Of a stretch of DNA of 9,916 nt, positions 1 through 7,720 are shown one piece after another. The notes under the pieces were generated by a model. That model did no database searches and had not been told where the DNA came from. It was given only the letters and a program-made list of their open reading frames with translations. Location: NCBI GenBank assembly GCA_021819725.1, contig JAKAQR010000072.1, forward strand, positions 1-9,916. The letters run 5' to 3'. A program made the translations under genes and the position numbers. The first letter of the stretch is position 1; each line of letters begins with the position of its first letter. The stretch comes from Actinomycetes bacterium (GTDB taxonomy: Bacteria; Actinomycetota; Acidimicrobiia; Acidimicrobiales; Acidimicrobiaceae).

Positions 1-335
1 GAGACGCAAATGCCCTTTCGGCCCACGGCGAGGCTCCAATCCCAACCTACTCATGGCTCTATGCATGGTCGGGACGCTGACTCCAAGCCAGTCAGCCACG
101 TACGTTGTCGAATAGAACGTTTCCACCGTGTCCATATCGTTATTCTAGTGCATCTCATGACTTGCTACCGCCACTGCACAGACCAGGCGTCGCGAACAGA
201 GGGCGATACGAGATGGGCAAAGACGATCAGTGGAACACGATCGTTTCGCATGCAGATCTATCTCCCATGCTGGACAAAGCACAGGCAGCGACGGGACCCG
301 CGGCCTTTGGGTTCACCCCCTTACCCGGATGATAG
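1..335. other. Non-coding or decayed stretch, no supportable gene
   Basis: All forward frames here are short and I recognise no conserved family. The + frame starting at base 3 reads a short peptide containing AHGEAPIP and an aromatic run before a TGA at 78-80; this might be the start of a truncated membrane protein entering from the left edge, but it is too short to name. Two further stops in the same frame (330-332 and 333-335) separate it from the hydrophobic frame downstream. Longer open frames in this stretch have low-complexity, Arg/His/Pro-rich translations typical of chance frames. I infer degraded DNA next to the transposase remnant. Confidence 0.4.
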
Positions 336-962
336 CTTCGGTGGTGGTGGCCAATTTATGGTGCGCCAATCTTACCTGACATTGACGAACCAGGTTCGAG
401 CGTTGCCCATGAGTGCGGAGTCATCAGTTACGGGGTTTCCTGGGTCGTGAACAAGGTATCGGATGGGCACCGCATGCTCACCCATGCACTTCATGGGGTG
501 GGCATCATTGCGTTGGCTCTGGTGTTATTGGCAACTGGATTATTAACAAGCACGGTCGTCTTTTGCGTCCTAGCCGCTGGTACGTGGAGGACTGTGGAGC
601 CCTGGTTTACGCGGCTGTGCCGGTTGCGCATGTTTGTCAGAATCGGCGGTGGGTATGCCTTCTATCACTTTCACCCGTTCTCGGGACTTTTGTTGATCGG
701 GTTCCTCAGCCTTGGTTGGCTGACCCACAGGGCCGGTGATCTCCTGACCAGCGCGGGCATCTCGCTGCGGCATCCAAATGGTTCATGACAGAGCTTGCCG
801 GTCCTTGGTGCGACTGGCCCGAAGCCTGAGACCGTGATCCCTTTGGTGCTCTATGTGCTCATCATCGATGCAGCCGGAATGTACTTCTCACACCATCGGG
901 TCCCCTTCGGCACGCATTCGCTGCCTGCGTTGACAACGAGTTGGGCCAAGTCGCTCAAACGC
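336..962 (+). pseudogene. Possible decayed membrane-protein gene (unrecognised)
   Basis: One + frame stays open from 336 to a TGA at 786-788, then continues in the same frame to a TAG at 960-962. Its translation is strongly hydrophobic: a segment with IIALALVLLATG at about 504-540, another with GLLLIGFLSLGWL at about 684-723, and a third after the stop with VIPLVLYVLII at about 834-866. Continued hydrophobic character on both sides of one stop suggests a membrane protein broken by a nonsense mutation. I do not recognise the family. A GTG at 447 could start an intact 113-residue protein ending at 788, but no convincing ribosome binding site precedes it. It could also be a chance frame; confidence is low. 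Confidence 0.3.
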
Positions 963-1241
963 TAGCATCGCTAGGAGAACGGACCAACGATACCCTGTCT
1001 GTCGGTGAACGACCAATGGTGGTCATGGACCGTGGTAATGCAGCCGAGGCCAATATCGCACTCCTGGTTGAGCGTGACTACTCCTACCTGGTCATCACCA
1101 GGGAAGCTAGTGCCAAGGTCGACCTTAAGGGCCTTCAAGGCAGGGGTAAATACCTTCACACCTACTGACAAAGCCGACGGTTCCCAGCTGCGGATCAAGA
1201 CCCTCACCGAGGAAGGTGGGGGAAGATTTAGATGGCATTAG
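941..1241 (+). pseudogene. IS1634-like (IS4-group) transposase remnant, frameshifted
   Basis: The + frame at 941-1168 reads a segment with the pattern VVMDRGNAAEANIALL followed by YSYLVITRE. This closely resembles the part of IS1634-family DDE transposases around the second catalytic Asp (typically VVMDxGIATExNIxxL, then YLVVSRE). After about 1130-1170 the similarity moves to another frame, where the translation ending at 1241 reads LRIKTLTEEGGG, like the family's next conserved piece. So at least one frameshift and both ends of the gene are lost: about 100 residues remain, against roughly 450-550 in an intact protein. The first and last catalytic acidic residues are absent and I saw no terminal inverted repeats. 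It is a dead fragment. Naming rests on remembered family motifs. Confidence 0.6.
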
Positions 1242-1375
1242 TACTGCCGCAAGCGACACGACGGTGGCCGATGCAACAGTGGGCGCGCCAGCGTTCCGTC
1301 TTGTCGTCACCGGCAACGGCCGGATTCTCACCGCGAACGACGACACTGTGATCAGATTAGCCCACTGAACTTACT

Positions 1376-1724
1376 CACGCCTTGACACAGTATCCCATTG
1401 GAGTGACCTTCCAAGGGCTACCTAAGTCTACGTGCATCATCGGACGCCGAGACTGCGTAGCTGCTTGCACTCAACCTGTCTTGACCTACCAAAGCTTTCC
1501 ACTGCTAGGGTGCATCCACGGTTAGAAACAGCCTAGACCGCAGCGAGCAGGCCAGATTAGCTTCATTGACCCGAATCTCAGGACCGAAACCGAAAACTAA
1601 AAACTATAATCCCTATTTCGGCATCTTTTGGGGACTCACCACCGGTCCTGGAAGATGCCTCGGACTCCTCCTCCTCCTAGGGAATCGTGATTTGCCCGCT
1701 ATCTGTAATTGAAGATTTTGTGTC
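1376..1724. other. Intergenic stretch downstream of the sugar operon
   Basis: I see no gene in these 349 bases on either strand. It holds an imperfect hairpin (1620-1659, listed separately), an A-rich patch at about 1586-1604 and a short CTC/CTT microsatellite-like run around 1661-1678. A TATAAT at 1605-1610 (+) has no matching -35 at the right distance and no gene to serve. The last stretch is the 3' flank of the ATPase gene. Confidence 0.5.
1620..1659 (-). terminator. Putative hairpin terminator at the end of the sugar operon
   Basis: GGCATCTT at 1620-1627 is perfectly complementary to AAGATGCC at 1652-1659, and an inner GGAC/GTCC pair (1632-1635 with 1645-1648) can stack inside it. It lies about 65 bases beyond the stop of the last operon gene, on the expected side. 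In the - orientation there is no immediate T-run; a T-rich patch follows about 15-25 bases later. It may be a weak intrinsic terminator or an mRNA 3'-end stabiliser. Confidence 0.35.
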
Positions 1725-2855
1725 TCATCCAAGTGTGATCCCGGTAGCGGCGTCAAAGAAGTAGGCATCCGACCACTTGAAATGTAGTGTGACTCTGTCG
1801 TGTTGTTTCAAGTCACTGCTTCCTGCGATACGGGCGGTTCTCCCTTCATATTCGTCACTACCTGCATCTTCGCTCTCGCCCTGGCCTCGTACTATCTTCG
1901 CGTCCAAGTCAAAGTGCACCATCTCCTCGTAGCCGAGCTCTTCGACGAGCTTGACCTCCACGACTAGCCCTGCCGAGTCAGGCACATCTCCGAGAAAAAA
2001 GTGTTCAGGACGGATTCCCAATATCACACGAGTTAAACCTGCCAATCGTTTCATACTTGCATCTGATAAAGCGATTCGTTGGGACCCTACAACTAACGAT
2101 ACCGAGCTAACATCAATCGCAGCTTCGAACAAATTCATTGCTGGGGACCCAATGAATGTTGCCACAAAAGTATCGACTGGGTTTAGATATACGTCTTGCG
2201 GTGTGGTACATTGAAGCAGTTCCCCATTGCGGAGTACCGCAACTCTGTCACCCAATGTCATCGCCTCCATCTGGTCATGCGTAACATAGATCGTCGCCAC
2301 CGCGAGCCTCTCTTGAATGAGCTTGACTTCTGCTCTCATCTTCACCCGTAATTTTGCATCCAAGTTCGATAGCGGCTCGTCCATCAGGAAAATACTCGGT
2401 TCTCTCACGATTGCTCGCCCCATGGCTACGCGTTGACGTTGTCCACCGGAAAGCTGTCTTGGCTTCTTGTCAAGAATATCGGCAATGCCGAGTATTTCAG
2501 AAGCATCGCGTATCCTTTGAGCGATAGTCGATTTGGGCAGATGTTGAAGACGCAAAGCGAATCCTATGTTTTCTGCGACACTCATGTGTGGATAAAGAGC
2601 ATAGTTTTGAAATACCATTGCGATATCGCGATCTTTTGGTTCCAAACCATTCACTGTCCGATCACCGAATCGAAGCGTGCCCGAGGTCACCTCTTCGAGA
2701 CCAGCCACCATCCTGAGCGTCGTCGTCTTACCACACCCCGAGGGCCCCACCAAGACCATAAGCTCACCGTCGGCAATATCGAGGTTCAGATCCTTGATTG
2801 CATGACAACCACCAGGATAAATTTTGTTTACATTTTCGAGGGTAATTGAGGCCAT
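1725..2855 (-). CDS. ugpC: Sugar ABC transporter ATP-binding protein (UgpC/MsmK/MalK type)
   Basis: This is the cytoplasmic ATPase that powers carbohydrate import by the two permeases of this operon. The 376-residue protein has all the motifs of the family: Walker A GPSGCGKT (37-44), Q-loop Gln83, signature LSGGQ (135-139), Walker B ending MDE (158-160), D-loop SNLD (163-166) and switch His193. A C-terminal TOBE region (about 235-376) contains GIRPEH (280-285) and a Glu/Asp-rich insert at about 326-338. Length matches CUT1-family ATPases. It is the last gene, 18 bases after the glucosidase stop; a weak GAGTGAGA-type binding site precedes the ATG. Many actinobacteria share one such ATPase among several importers, so a dedicated copy makes this operon self-sufficient. 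The symbol is a family label, not proof of glycerol-3-phosphate transport; by synteny it corresponds to aglK. Confidence 0.96.
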   Translation of the reverse strand: MASITLENVNKIYPGGCHAIKDLNLDIADGELMVLVGPSGCGKTTTLRMVAGLEEVTSGTLRFGDRTVNGLEPKDRDIAMVFQNYALYPHMSVAENIGFALRLQHLPKSTIAQRIRDASEILGIADILDKKPRQLSGGQRQRVAMGRAIVREPSIFLMDEPLSNLDAKLRVKMRAEVKLIQERLAVATIYVTHDQMEAMTLGDRVAVLRNGELLQCTTPQDVYLNPVDTFVATFIGSPAMNLFEAAIDVSSVSLVVGSQRIALSDASMKRLAGLTRVILGIRPEHFFLGDVPDSAGLVVEVKLVEELGYEEMVHFDLDAKIVRGQGESEDAGSDEYEGRTARIAGSSDLKQHDRVTLHFKWSDAYFFDAATGITLG

Positions 2856-2873
2856 GGAAATCTCACTCTTTCA

Positions 2874-4439
2874 TTATGACTGGCGAATGATACAAGCAGC
2901 GAAGGGCTCAAGCGTGTATGCACCTTCACATATCGACCGTTCCGCACCCCAGATGTCGACAAGAACGCCACCGCTGGTAGTGCTCTCAACCGTTTGGCCG
3001 CTAAAGTTTATATGAACCTCCAACTGCCCGACGCGATAGCTCCACACGAGCTCATCCAGAGAAAGGGTCGCGAGAGGAGAAAGGACATTGCTGCGACGAA
3101 TCGATAACAACTTACGCGTGAAGTTCAAGATCGAGTGCTCGTCAGCATGCTGTGTCTCGACGTCCGTAGCAATTCGACCAAAGGGTAGCCATGGTTCGCC
3201 CTTGGTGAAACCGTGTTTCGGATCGTGGTTCCACGGCATAGGCGCACGGGCGTAGTCCCTCTTGAAGCCTGTGCTTGCATGCGCCGTAATCTCGTCACGA
3301 AGCAGTTCATCCCCAACGATCGAGTCACCTAAGCCGAGCTCATCACCGTAATAAAGAATAAGAGTCCCAGGCAGAGTAGTAAGAAGGATGAGAGCACTGC
3401 GAACTCGCGTCTCATCGTCGGCACACCAGCGAGTAGGGAACCGCGAGATATCGTGGTTCGATGCAGCCCAGCAAGCATGGGCACCTACAGGAAGTTTCGC
3501 AAGCGTTTCGGTGATTAGTGGCACTATGGTACCGGCTTGAAATTCAGAGAAGGTGAATGGAAAATTCATCGCGAGGCTGAGTTCATCATTATTACCGTAG
3601 AAACGAACCATTGCATCGATATCGCCAACCCACGTCTCGCCGATCAGTACCTTTGGTGGTTCGTATTCGGATGCAAGTTTACGCCAACTCCGATAGAGAT
3701 TATGTACCTCGGGCCTATTCTTCGAATACCTTTCCAGTAATCCAAAGTGTGTGAAAGGAGACGCACGACCGGCGGGCGCAACTGGATCATCACGGAGGAG
3801 ATGATCTTTGTAGATTCCATGTGCAACATCCACCCTGAATCCATCGATTCCAAGGTCGAACCAGAACCTCAAGATATCGCGGAACTCATCTTGAATTTTT
3901 GGATTCCACCAGTTGAGATCGGGCTGTGTGGGGAGGAAGTTATGAAGGAAATACTGCTTGGAGTTGGGATCGTACGTCCACGCGGAAGCTCCAGTGGCGT
4001 CGAGCCAGTTGTTTGGAGCACCACCATCAAGCAAGGGGTCCGCCCAGACGTAGTAGTCACGATAAGGAGAATCACGAGAAGATCGCGCAGATATGAACCA
4101 CGGATGTTCTGAACTCGTGTGATTGGGAATAAGATCGAGCAGGACTTTGAGCGACAAATGTGAGCTCCGCTCAATCAGACGGGAAAGGGCTGGCATCCCA
4201 CCGTAGTCATTCGCTACCGAATAGTAATCACTCACGTCATAACCCCAGTCGTGGTTAGGACTTGGCATGATCGGCGACAACCAAATGGCATCAACCCCAA
4301 GGTTCTTGATGTAGGGAAGATGTTCGATCACACCATCGATGTCGCCATTCCCGTCGCCATCTCCATCAGCAAATGAACGAACATAAATCTGGTAGACAGT
4401 GGTGTTTCCTAGCCAGTCAGGATTCATTACATAGGGCAT
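2874..4439 (-). CDS. GH13 alpha-glucosidase (oligo-1,6-/alpha-1,4-glucosidase type)
   Basis: A 521-residue cytoplasmic glycoside hydrolase (no signal peptide) that should cleave the imported alpha-glucoside to glucose units. All GH13 signatures are visible: region I DLIPNH (102-107), region II GFRVDVAH with nucleophile Asp204, region III LIGETW with acid/base Glu268, region IV SNHD with transition-state Asp330, and the QPDLNW motif (172-177) typical of alpha-glucosidases rather than amylases. The pattern resembles actinobacterial AglA-like enzymes (about GH13_30). Val203 and Val205 flank the nucleophile; in the oligo-1,6-glucosidase group a Val after it is linked to alpha-1,6 preference and a Thr to alpha-1,4, but this rule may not carry over. 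The N-terminal DGDGDGNGDIDG (26-37) resembles a Ca2+-binding loop, with an extra DG unit. GAAAGG (4451-4456) lies 11 bases before the ATG, inside the end of the preceding gene. By synteny it corresponds to aglA; trehalose, maltose, isomaltose and sucrose remain possible substrates. Confidence 0.95.
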   Translation of the reverse strand: MPYVMNPDWLGNTTVYQIYVRSFADGDGDGNGDIDGVIEHLPYIKNLGVDAIWLSPIMPSPNHDWGYDVSDYYSVANDYGGMPALSRLIERSSHLSLKVLLDLIPNHTSSEHPWFISARSSRDSPYRDYYVWADPLLDGGAPNNWLDATGASAWTYDPNSKQYFLHNFLPTQPDLNWWNPKIQDEFRDILRFWFDLGIDGFRVDVAHGIYKDHLLRDDPVAPAGRASPFTHFGLLERYSKNRPEVHNLYRSWRKLASEYEPPKVLIGETWVGDIDAMVRFYGNNDELSLAMNFPFTFSEFQAGTIVPLITETLAKLPVGAHACWAASNHDISRFPTRWCADDETRVRSALILLTTLPGTLILYYGDELGLGDSIVGDELLRDEITAHASTGFKRDYARAPMPWNHDPKHGFTKGEPWLPFGRIATDVETQHADEHSILNFTRKLLSIRRSNVLSPLATLSLDELVWSYRVGQLEVHINFSGQTVESTTSGGVLVDIWGAERSICEGAYTLEPFAACIIRQS

Positions 4440-4446
4440 CAGATAG

Positions 4447-5292
4447 CTAACCTTTCACTGCTCCGGAAGTCAACCCAGAAACCACAAACCGTCGGAACAC
4501 AAAAACGAGGATACCGATGGGAACAACAGCTACGACACTCGCGGCAAAAATGGTACCATACGGTATGACATCAGGCGAGCCAAAGAGCGCGATACCCACG
4601 GGAATCGTCCGAAAACTATTAGAATTGTCAAATGTGAGCGCCATAAGAAATTCGGTCCAACATGCGGTGAAGGTGAAAATGCCGGCAGTAAAGATGCCAG
4701 GCAGTGCCTGCGGAAGGATGATTGACCAATAGGTGCGTAGTGGCGAGGCGCCGTCGACACGGGCACTCTCCTCCATCTCCCTTGGTATCCCAAGGAAATA
4801 GTTCCGCATGATCCAAATAGCGAAGGGTAGATTGAATGCGGTATACGGGATAATCAGTACTTGATAACTATCGATCCATCCAAGATCATGCATCAGGAGA
4901 TACAGAGGAGAGACGACAGCGATCTCTGGGAAAAGTGAAATCATTAGCAGAATCATCATGATCGCGGTCTTACCACGGATGGGTAAACGTGCTAGGGCAT
5001 ATCCCGCAAGCGATCCTATCGCGAGAACTAATAGAGTTGCCAAGATAGACACCACGAGCGAATTCCTGAAATATATTCCAAAATCATAGTGCACAAATGC
5101 TGATTGATAATTAGCAATGCTGAGAGGATTCGGAAAATATTGTGGAGGGCTAGCGCCAATTCCACCGTTTGTTTTAAAGCTCGATGCAATCAACCAATAG
5201 ATAGGTAAAGCCACAAACAATACAATAACTACTACAGTGACGTTGAGAAGATTCGCCCACTTCTTAATACCGGTATGTGCTTGGTATCGCAT
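4447..5292 (-). CDS. Carbohydrate ABC transporter permease 2 (MalG type)
   Basis: An inner-membrane subunit of 281 residues with about six transmembrane segments, the first at about 17-36. The cytoplasmic EAA loop that docks on the ATPase is clear: EESARVDGA (174-182) followed by YWSIILP (188-194). The C terminus RRFVVSGLTSGAVKG (267-281) is the hallmark ending of MalG-type CUT1 permeases. Its start lies three bases after the stop of permease 1, so translation is probably coupled; the only purine-rich sequence (AGGAA) abuts the ATG, too close to be a normal ribosome binding site. Seven bases separate its stop from the glucosidase start. Base composition here is distinctly more A+T-rich than in the first two operon genes. 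By synteny it corresponds to aglG. Confidence 0.95.
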   Translation of the reverse strand: MRYQAHTGIKKWANLLNVTVVVIVLFVALPIYWLIASSFKTNGGIGASPPQYFPNPLSIANYQSAFVHYDFGIYFRNSLVVSILATLLVLAIGSLAGYALARLPIRGKTAIMMILLMISLFPEIAVVSPLYLLMHDLGWIDSYQVLIIPYTAFNLPFAIWIMRNYFLGIPREMEESARVDGASPLRTYWSIILPQALPGIFTAGIFTFTACWTEFLMALTFDNSNSFRTIPVGIALFGSPDVIPYGTIFAASVVAVVPIGILVFVFRRFVVSGLTSGAVKG

Positions 5293-5295
5293 TTC

Positions 5296-6249
5296 CTATG
5301 CATCACTTACTTGAGCTCGGAAGACCTTTAGAAAAAGGAGACAACCGATTAAAACGAGGACACTTGCACTCACAGCGATTGCATTGCCAGCCCCATAATT
5401 GAGGTTCTCAAACATTGTGCGATAGCTCAGGACTGCTAACGAGGTCGTTGCTGTCCCTGGTCCACCGCCGGTGAGAACGAAGGGAAGATCAAAAATGCCA
5501 AAGGCTTGAAGAATCCGAAAGAGGATCGCCAGGGCTATAGTGGGTCTCAGTAACGGCAGTGTGACTCGCCAGAAAGTTGTCCAGGAGTTGGCACCATCGA
5601 CGGCTGCAGCCTCAAACACTTCCTGTGGCAGCATGACGAGACCAGCTACGACGATGATGGCTACAAAGGGAGTTGTCTTCCAAATATCGGCTACCATCAT
5701 AGAGATAATTGCCGAGGTCGGTGTCCCGAGGAATTGTGGCTGACCTAACCCAAGCGCTGAGAAAATTGCCTGCATTACACCATACGTTCCATCAAATATA
5801 TATTGCCATAGTTCGGCAGATATAACAGTGATCATTGACCATGGAATAAGCAAGAGAGCCATCATCATGCCACGGCCCTTTGTCAGGCGTTCTAGCACAA
5901 GTCCGATCAAGGTACCTAGAATCACCTCTACTGCGACGGTAACCACCGTGTAGAACACAGTGAACTCAAGTGCGTATTGCCATACTGCCGCATGAAATAT
6001 TTCACTGTAATTGGAGAATGTGAATCCGGCAAGCTGGAACCCATTACCAGTAACTGTGACGTTAGCTAAGCTGAGAACGACCGAGAAAATTATTGGGAAG
6101 ATCGTAACCAGCGCTACGATTGTGAATGCCGGAGACGAGAATGCCCAGCCAATACGTGTGGATCGACGATGGTGCTTCGTGCGTCGGGCAACATCGACTG
6201 GACGCAGAGCGACGTTCGCGGTTGTGTCATCTACTGTCGGCTGGACCAT
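5296..6249 (-). CDS. Carbohydrate ABC transporter permease 1 (MalF type)
   Basis: An inner-membrane subunit of 317 residues that pairs with permease 2 to form the translocation channel. It has a basic cytoplasmic N-terminus (residues about 21-32), a first transmembrane segment at about 41-62 and about five more. The EAA loop reads EAAAVDGA (213-220) followed by FWRVTLP (226-232). The periplasmic/late motif LTGGGPGTAT (259-268) is typical of permeases for trehalose, maltose and related sugars (ThuF/SugA/LacF-like). The length is normal for the short MalF form without the large periplasmic domain of the E. coli protein. AGAAGGA (6261-6267) lies 11 bases before the ATG, just beyond the intercistronic hairpin. 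By synteny it corresponds to aglF. Confidence 0.95.
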   Translation of the reverse strand: MVQPTVDDTTANVALRPVDVARRTKHHRRSTRIGWAFSSPAFTIVALVTIFPIIFSVVLSLANVTVTGNGFQLAGFTFSNYSEIFHAAVWQYALEFTVFYTVVTVAVEVILGTLIGLVLERLTKGRGMMMALLLIPWSMITVISAELWQYIFDGTYGVMQAIFSALGLGQPQFLGTPTSAIISMMVADIWKTTPFVAIIVVAGLVMLPQEVFEAAAVDGANSWTTFWRVTLPLLRPTIALAILFRILQAFGIFDLPFVLTGGGPGTATTSLAVLSYRTMFENLNYGAGNAIAVSASVLVLIGCLLFLKVFRAQVSDA

Positions 6250-6269
6250 GGACCCACCAATCCTTCTAG

Positions 6270-6305
6270 TTGGGCCCGGTCGTTCCAGAGAGCGACCGGG
6301 CCCAA
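6270..6305 (-). promoter_or_regulatory. Intercistronic stem-loop between binding-protein and permease genes
   Basis: TTGGGCCCGGTCG at 6270-6282 and CGACCGGGCCCAA at 6293-6305 form a perfect 13-bp, G+C-rich stem with a 10-base loop. It begins 7 bases after the binding-protein stop codon and ends just before the ribosome binding site of permease 1. No T-run follows on the - strand, so full intrinsic termination is unlikely. Stem-loops at exactly this position are known in malE-malF-like operons, where they protect the upstream mRNA from 3' decay and give more binding protein than permease. I infer the same role. Confidence 0.75.
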
Positions 6306-6312
6306 GTTCTTG

Positions 6313-7650
6313 CTATAGTCCACCGCTTAATGCTGTATCTGCTTGCGATTCAGCTGATGCTAGTGCCGACTTCACCGTGGTGGATCCATTGAGTGCCGCA
6401 TTGACATTCGTGTAGATAGCTGTACTCAGCGCAGGATAGTTTGGAGTCCCTGCCGGACGAGCAATCAGCCGCGTTTCAGCCGCCACCTTCTCGGGTGGAG
6501 GGGCGCTCGCCTCTGAGGCAATAGCCTTCCGCACCGACTCGACAGTCGGAATCTCCGAGTACTTTTTACCAAGAATAGTTTGGGCTTCCACACTGGACAT
6601 CCATTTGATGAATGTCAAGTCGGTAGCGACGTGTTTGCTGTGGGGGTTAATGTATAGATTCCATCCACCAATGGTTGAGTAGCCTGGATAGCTATGCCCG
6701 GAGAAGGTCGGCAACGGCGCCACTCCGACCTTGCCGACTACGCTTGAATCAGATGGAGTCTGCGAGTTCGACCACGCGTAGTCCCAATTACGTAAAAACG
6801 CCGCGTCACCAGCGTCGAAGGTGGCCATGGCCTGTGGCTCTTCCATGGTGGCAACTGCTGCAGGACTCGCGCCGCTCGTGATAAGTGACCGCATGAAATT
6901 CACCGCCCGAAATGCTTGGGGTGAATTGAGATAGGCCTTGGTGTAGGAGGCGTTGGTAACCTTGCCCCCTGCGGATGTGTAATACTCCATGAAGTCGCAG
7001 GTAAGCCCTTCATACGAGTTACCCTCCCACACGAAACCATACTTGACCAGGTGGTCGTGGACAAGGGTCAGAGACTCTTGTTTCAGCTGTTCCCAGGTCT
7101 TCGGGACCGGAAGGTGCGCCTTGGCGAGCAAATCCTTGCGATAGTAGAGGAATCCTTGGTCTTCGAACAGAGGTGAACCATACACTTTACCTTTGTATTC
7201 GGCGCCGGACACCAGACCAGGAGCAAATTTTGCCCAGTAGCTTGAAGGGAGATAATTGCTCAATGGGACTGCAAGTCCATGAGCTCCGAACTGGGCAGGC
7301 CAGATCACATCACCCATGAAGACATCCGGTGTCGTCGATCCCCCCGAAATCTGGGCTACGACCTGGGATCTATTGGTCCCGGTGTTGGTTGGTGCGCTGA
7401 CCAGGTTGACATGAATCTTTGGATAGGCTTTCTCAAAAGCGTTTATGAGAGTCTGGCGGATTCCGACCTGTGCAATCGGGCTTGCCCACCAGGTGATAGT
7501 CCCTGAGGTCGCCGAGCCCGAAGGTGACGTCGAGGAGGTTTTAGCCGTCGACGAGCTGCCACATGCCGCCAGAACGATTGAGGAACCCGCCACAACAATC
7601 GCGACCGTCTTGACCTTTCTCGATTTTCCTACTCTTTTCTTTGGTTCCAT
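6313..7650 (-). CDS. Extracellular sugar-binding lipoprotein (SBP family 1, trehalose/maltose-binding-like)
   Basis: This protein captures the sugar outside the membrane and delivers it to the permeases. From the chosen start it has 445 residues: a basic N-terminus (K4, K5, R6, K9, R11, K12, K14), a hydrophobic segment (about 16-28) and the lipobox LAAC with Cys30, so it is a lipid-anchored type II signal protein. A Ser/Thr-rich linker follows, then a family-1 binding fold: DVFMGDVIWPAQFG (109-122), LYYRKDLL (168-175), YEGLTCDFMEY (213-223). The last pattern resembles the trehalose/maltose-binding group (TMBP, ThuE, LpqY-like). The ATG at 7650 is preferred: AAAGGA (7661-7666) stands 10 bases before it, whereas the earlier in-frame ATG at 7677 has a hairpin instead of a binding site directly before it. 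It lies 66 bases after lacI. By synteny it corresponds to aglE. The exact sugar cannot be told from the sequence. Confidence 0.94.
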   Translation of the reverse strand: MEPKKRVGKSRKVKTVAIVVAGSSIVLAACGSSSTAKTSSTSPSGSATSGTITWWASPIAQVGIRQTLINAFEKAYPKIHVNLVSAPTNTGTNRSQVVAQISGGSTTPDVFMGDVIWPAQFGAHGLAVPLSNYLPSSYWAKFAPGLVSGAEYKGKVYGSPLFEDQGFLYYRKDLLAKAHLPVPKTWEQLKQESLTLVHDHLVKYGFVWEGNSYEGLTCDFMEYYTSAGGKVTNASYTKAYLNSPQAFRAVNFMRSLITSGASPAAVATMEEPQAMATFDAGDAAFLRNWDYAWSNSQTPSDSSVVGKVGVAPLPTFSGHSYPGYSTIGGWNLYINPHSKHVATDLTFIKWMSSVEAQTILGKKYSEIPTVESVRKAIASEASAPPPEKVAAETRLIARPAGTPNYPALSTAIYTNVNAALNGSTTVKSALASAESQADTALSGGL

Positions 7651-7660
7651 GTTATCTTGG

Positions 7661-7666
7661 TCCTTT
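7661..7666 (-). promoter_or_regulatory. Ribosome binding site deciding the binding-protein start
   Basis: AAAGGA on the - strand, 10 bases before the ATG at 7650. It lies downstream of the alternative ATG at 7677, so it can only serve the later start. This also leaves the hairpin at 7678-7696 in untranslated leader. Confidence 0.7.
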
Positions 7667-7677
7667 CTCGGTTTCAT

Positions 7678-7696
7678 CCACGCGAGGTACGCGTGG
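7678..7696 (-). repeat. Perfect inverted repeat in the lacI/binding-protein gap
   Basis: CCACGCG (7678-7684) and CGCGTGG (7690-7696) pair perfectly around a 5-base loop. It sits between the lacI stop and the binding-protein gene, without a following T-run. It could be an mRNA hairpin that limits read-through or protects a 5' end, or a protein-binding palindrome. It lacks the even, central-CG geometry of a LacI-type operator. Confidence 0.55.
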
Positions 7697-7709
7697 GGAT
7701 ATTACATAA

Positions 7710-7720
7710 CTGACTGTCAG
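7710..7720. repeat. Short palindrome over the lacI stop codon
   Basis: CTGAC-T-GTCAG is a perfect 5-1-5 inverted repeat that includes the lacI TGA stop (7717-7719). It is followed on the - strand by TATGTAATAT, a loose match to a -10 element; a TTCGCA 17 bases upstream of TATGTA is a poor -35. Together these might form a weak internal promoter for the transporter genes, but an arrangement this short can occur by chance. Confidence 0.25.

Noticed and set aside
1231..1368. Open + frame ending at a TGA near 1368 with a protein-like translation containing FRLVVTGNGRIL
   Set aside because: No start, no recognisable family and it directly follows the broken transposase frame. It could be a further relic, but there is too little to call.
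1605..1610. Perfect TATAAT on the + strand
   Set aside because: No -35 at the right spacing (GACCGA at 17 bases) and no + strand gene downstream before the operon's convergent end.
1951..2849. Long + strand open frames inside the ATPase gene
   Set aside because: They are antisense shadows of a full-length ABC ATPase with all its motifs on the - strand; the same applies to the + frames within the glucosidase, permease, binding-protein and repressor genes.
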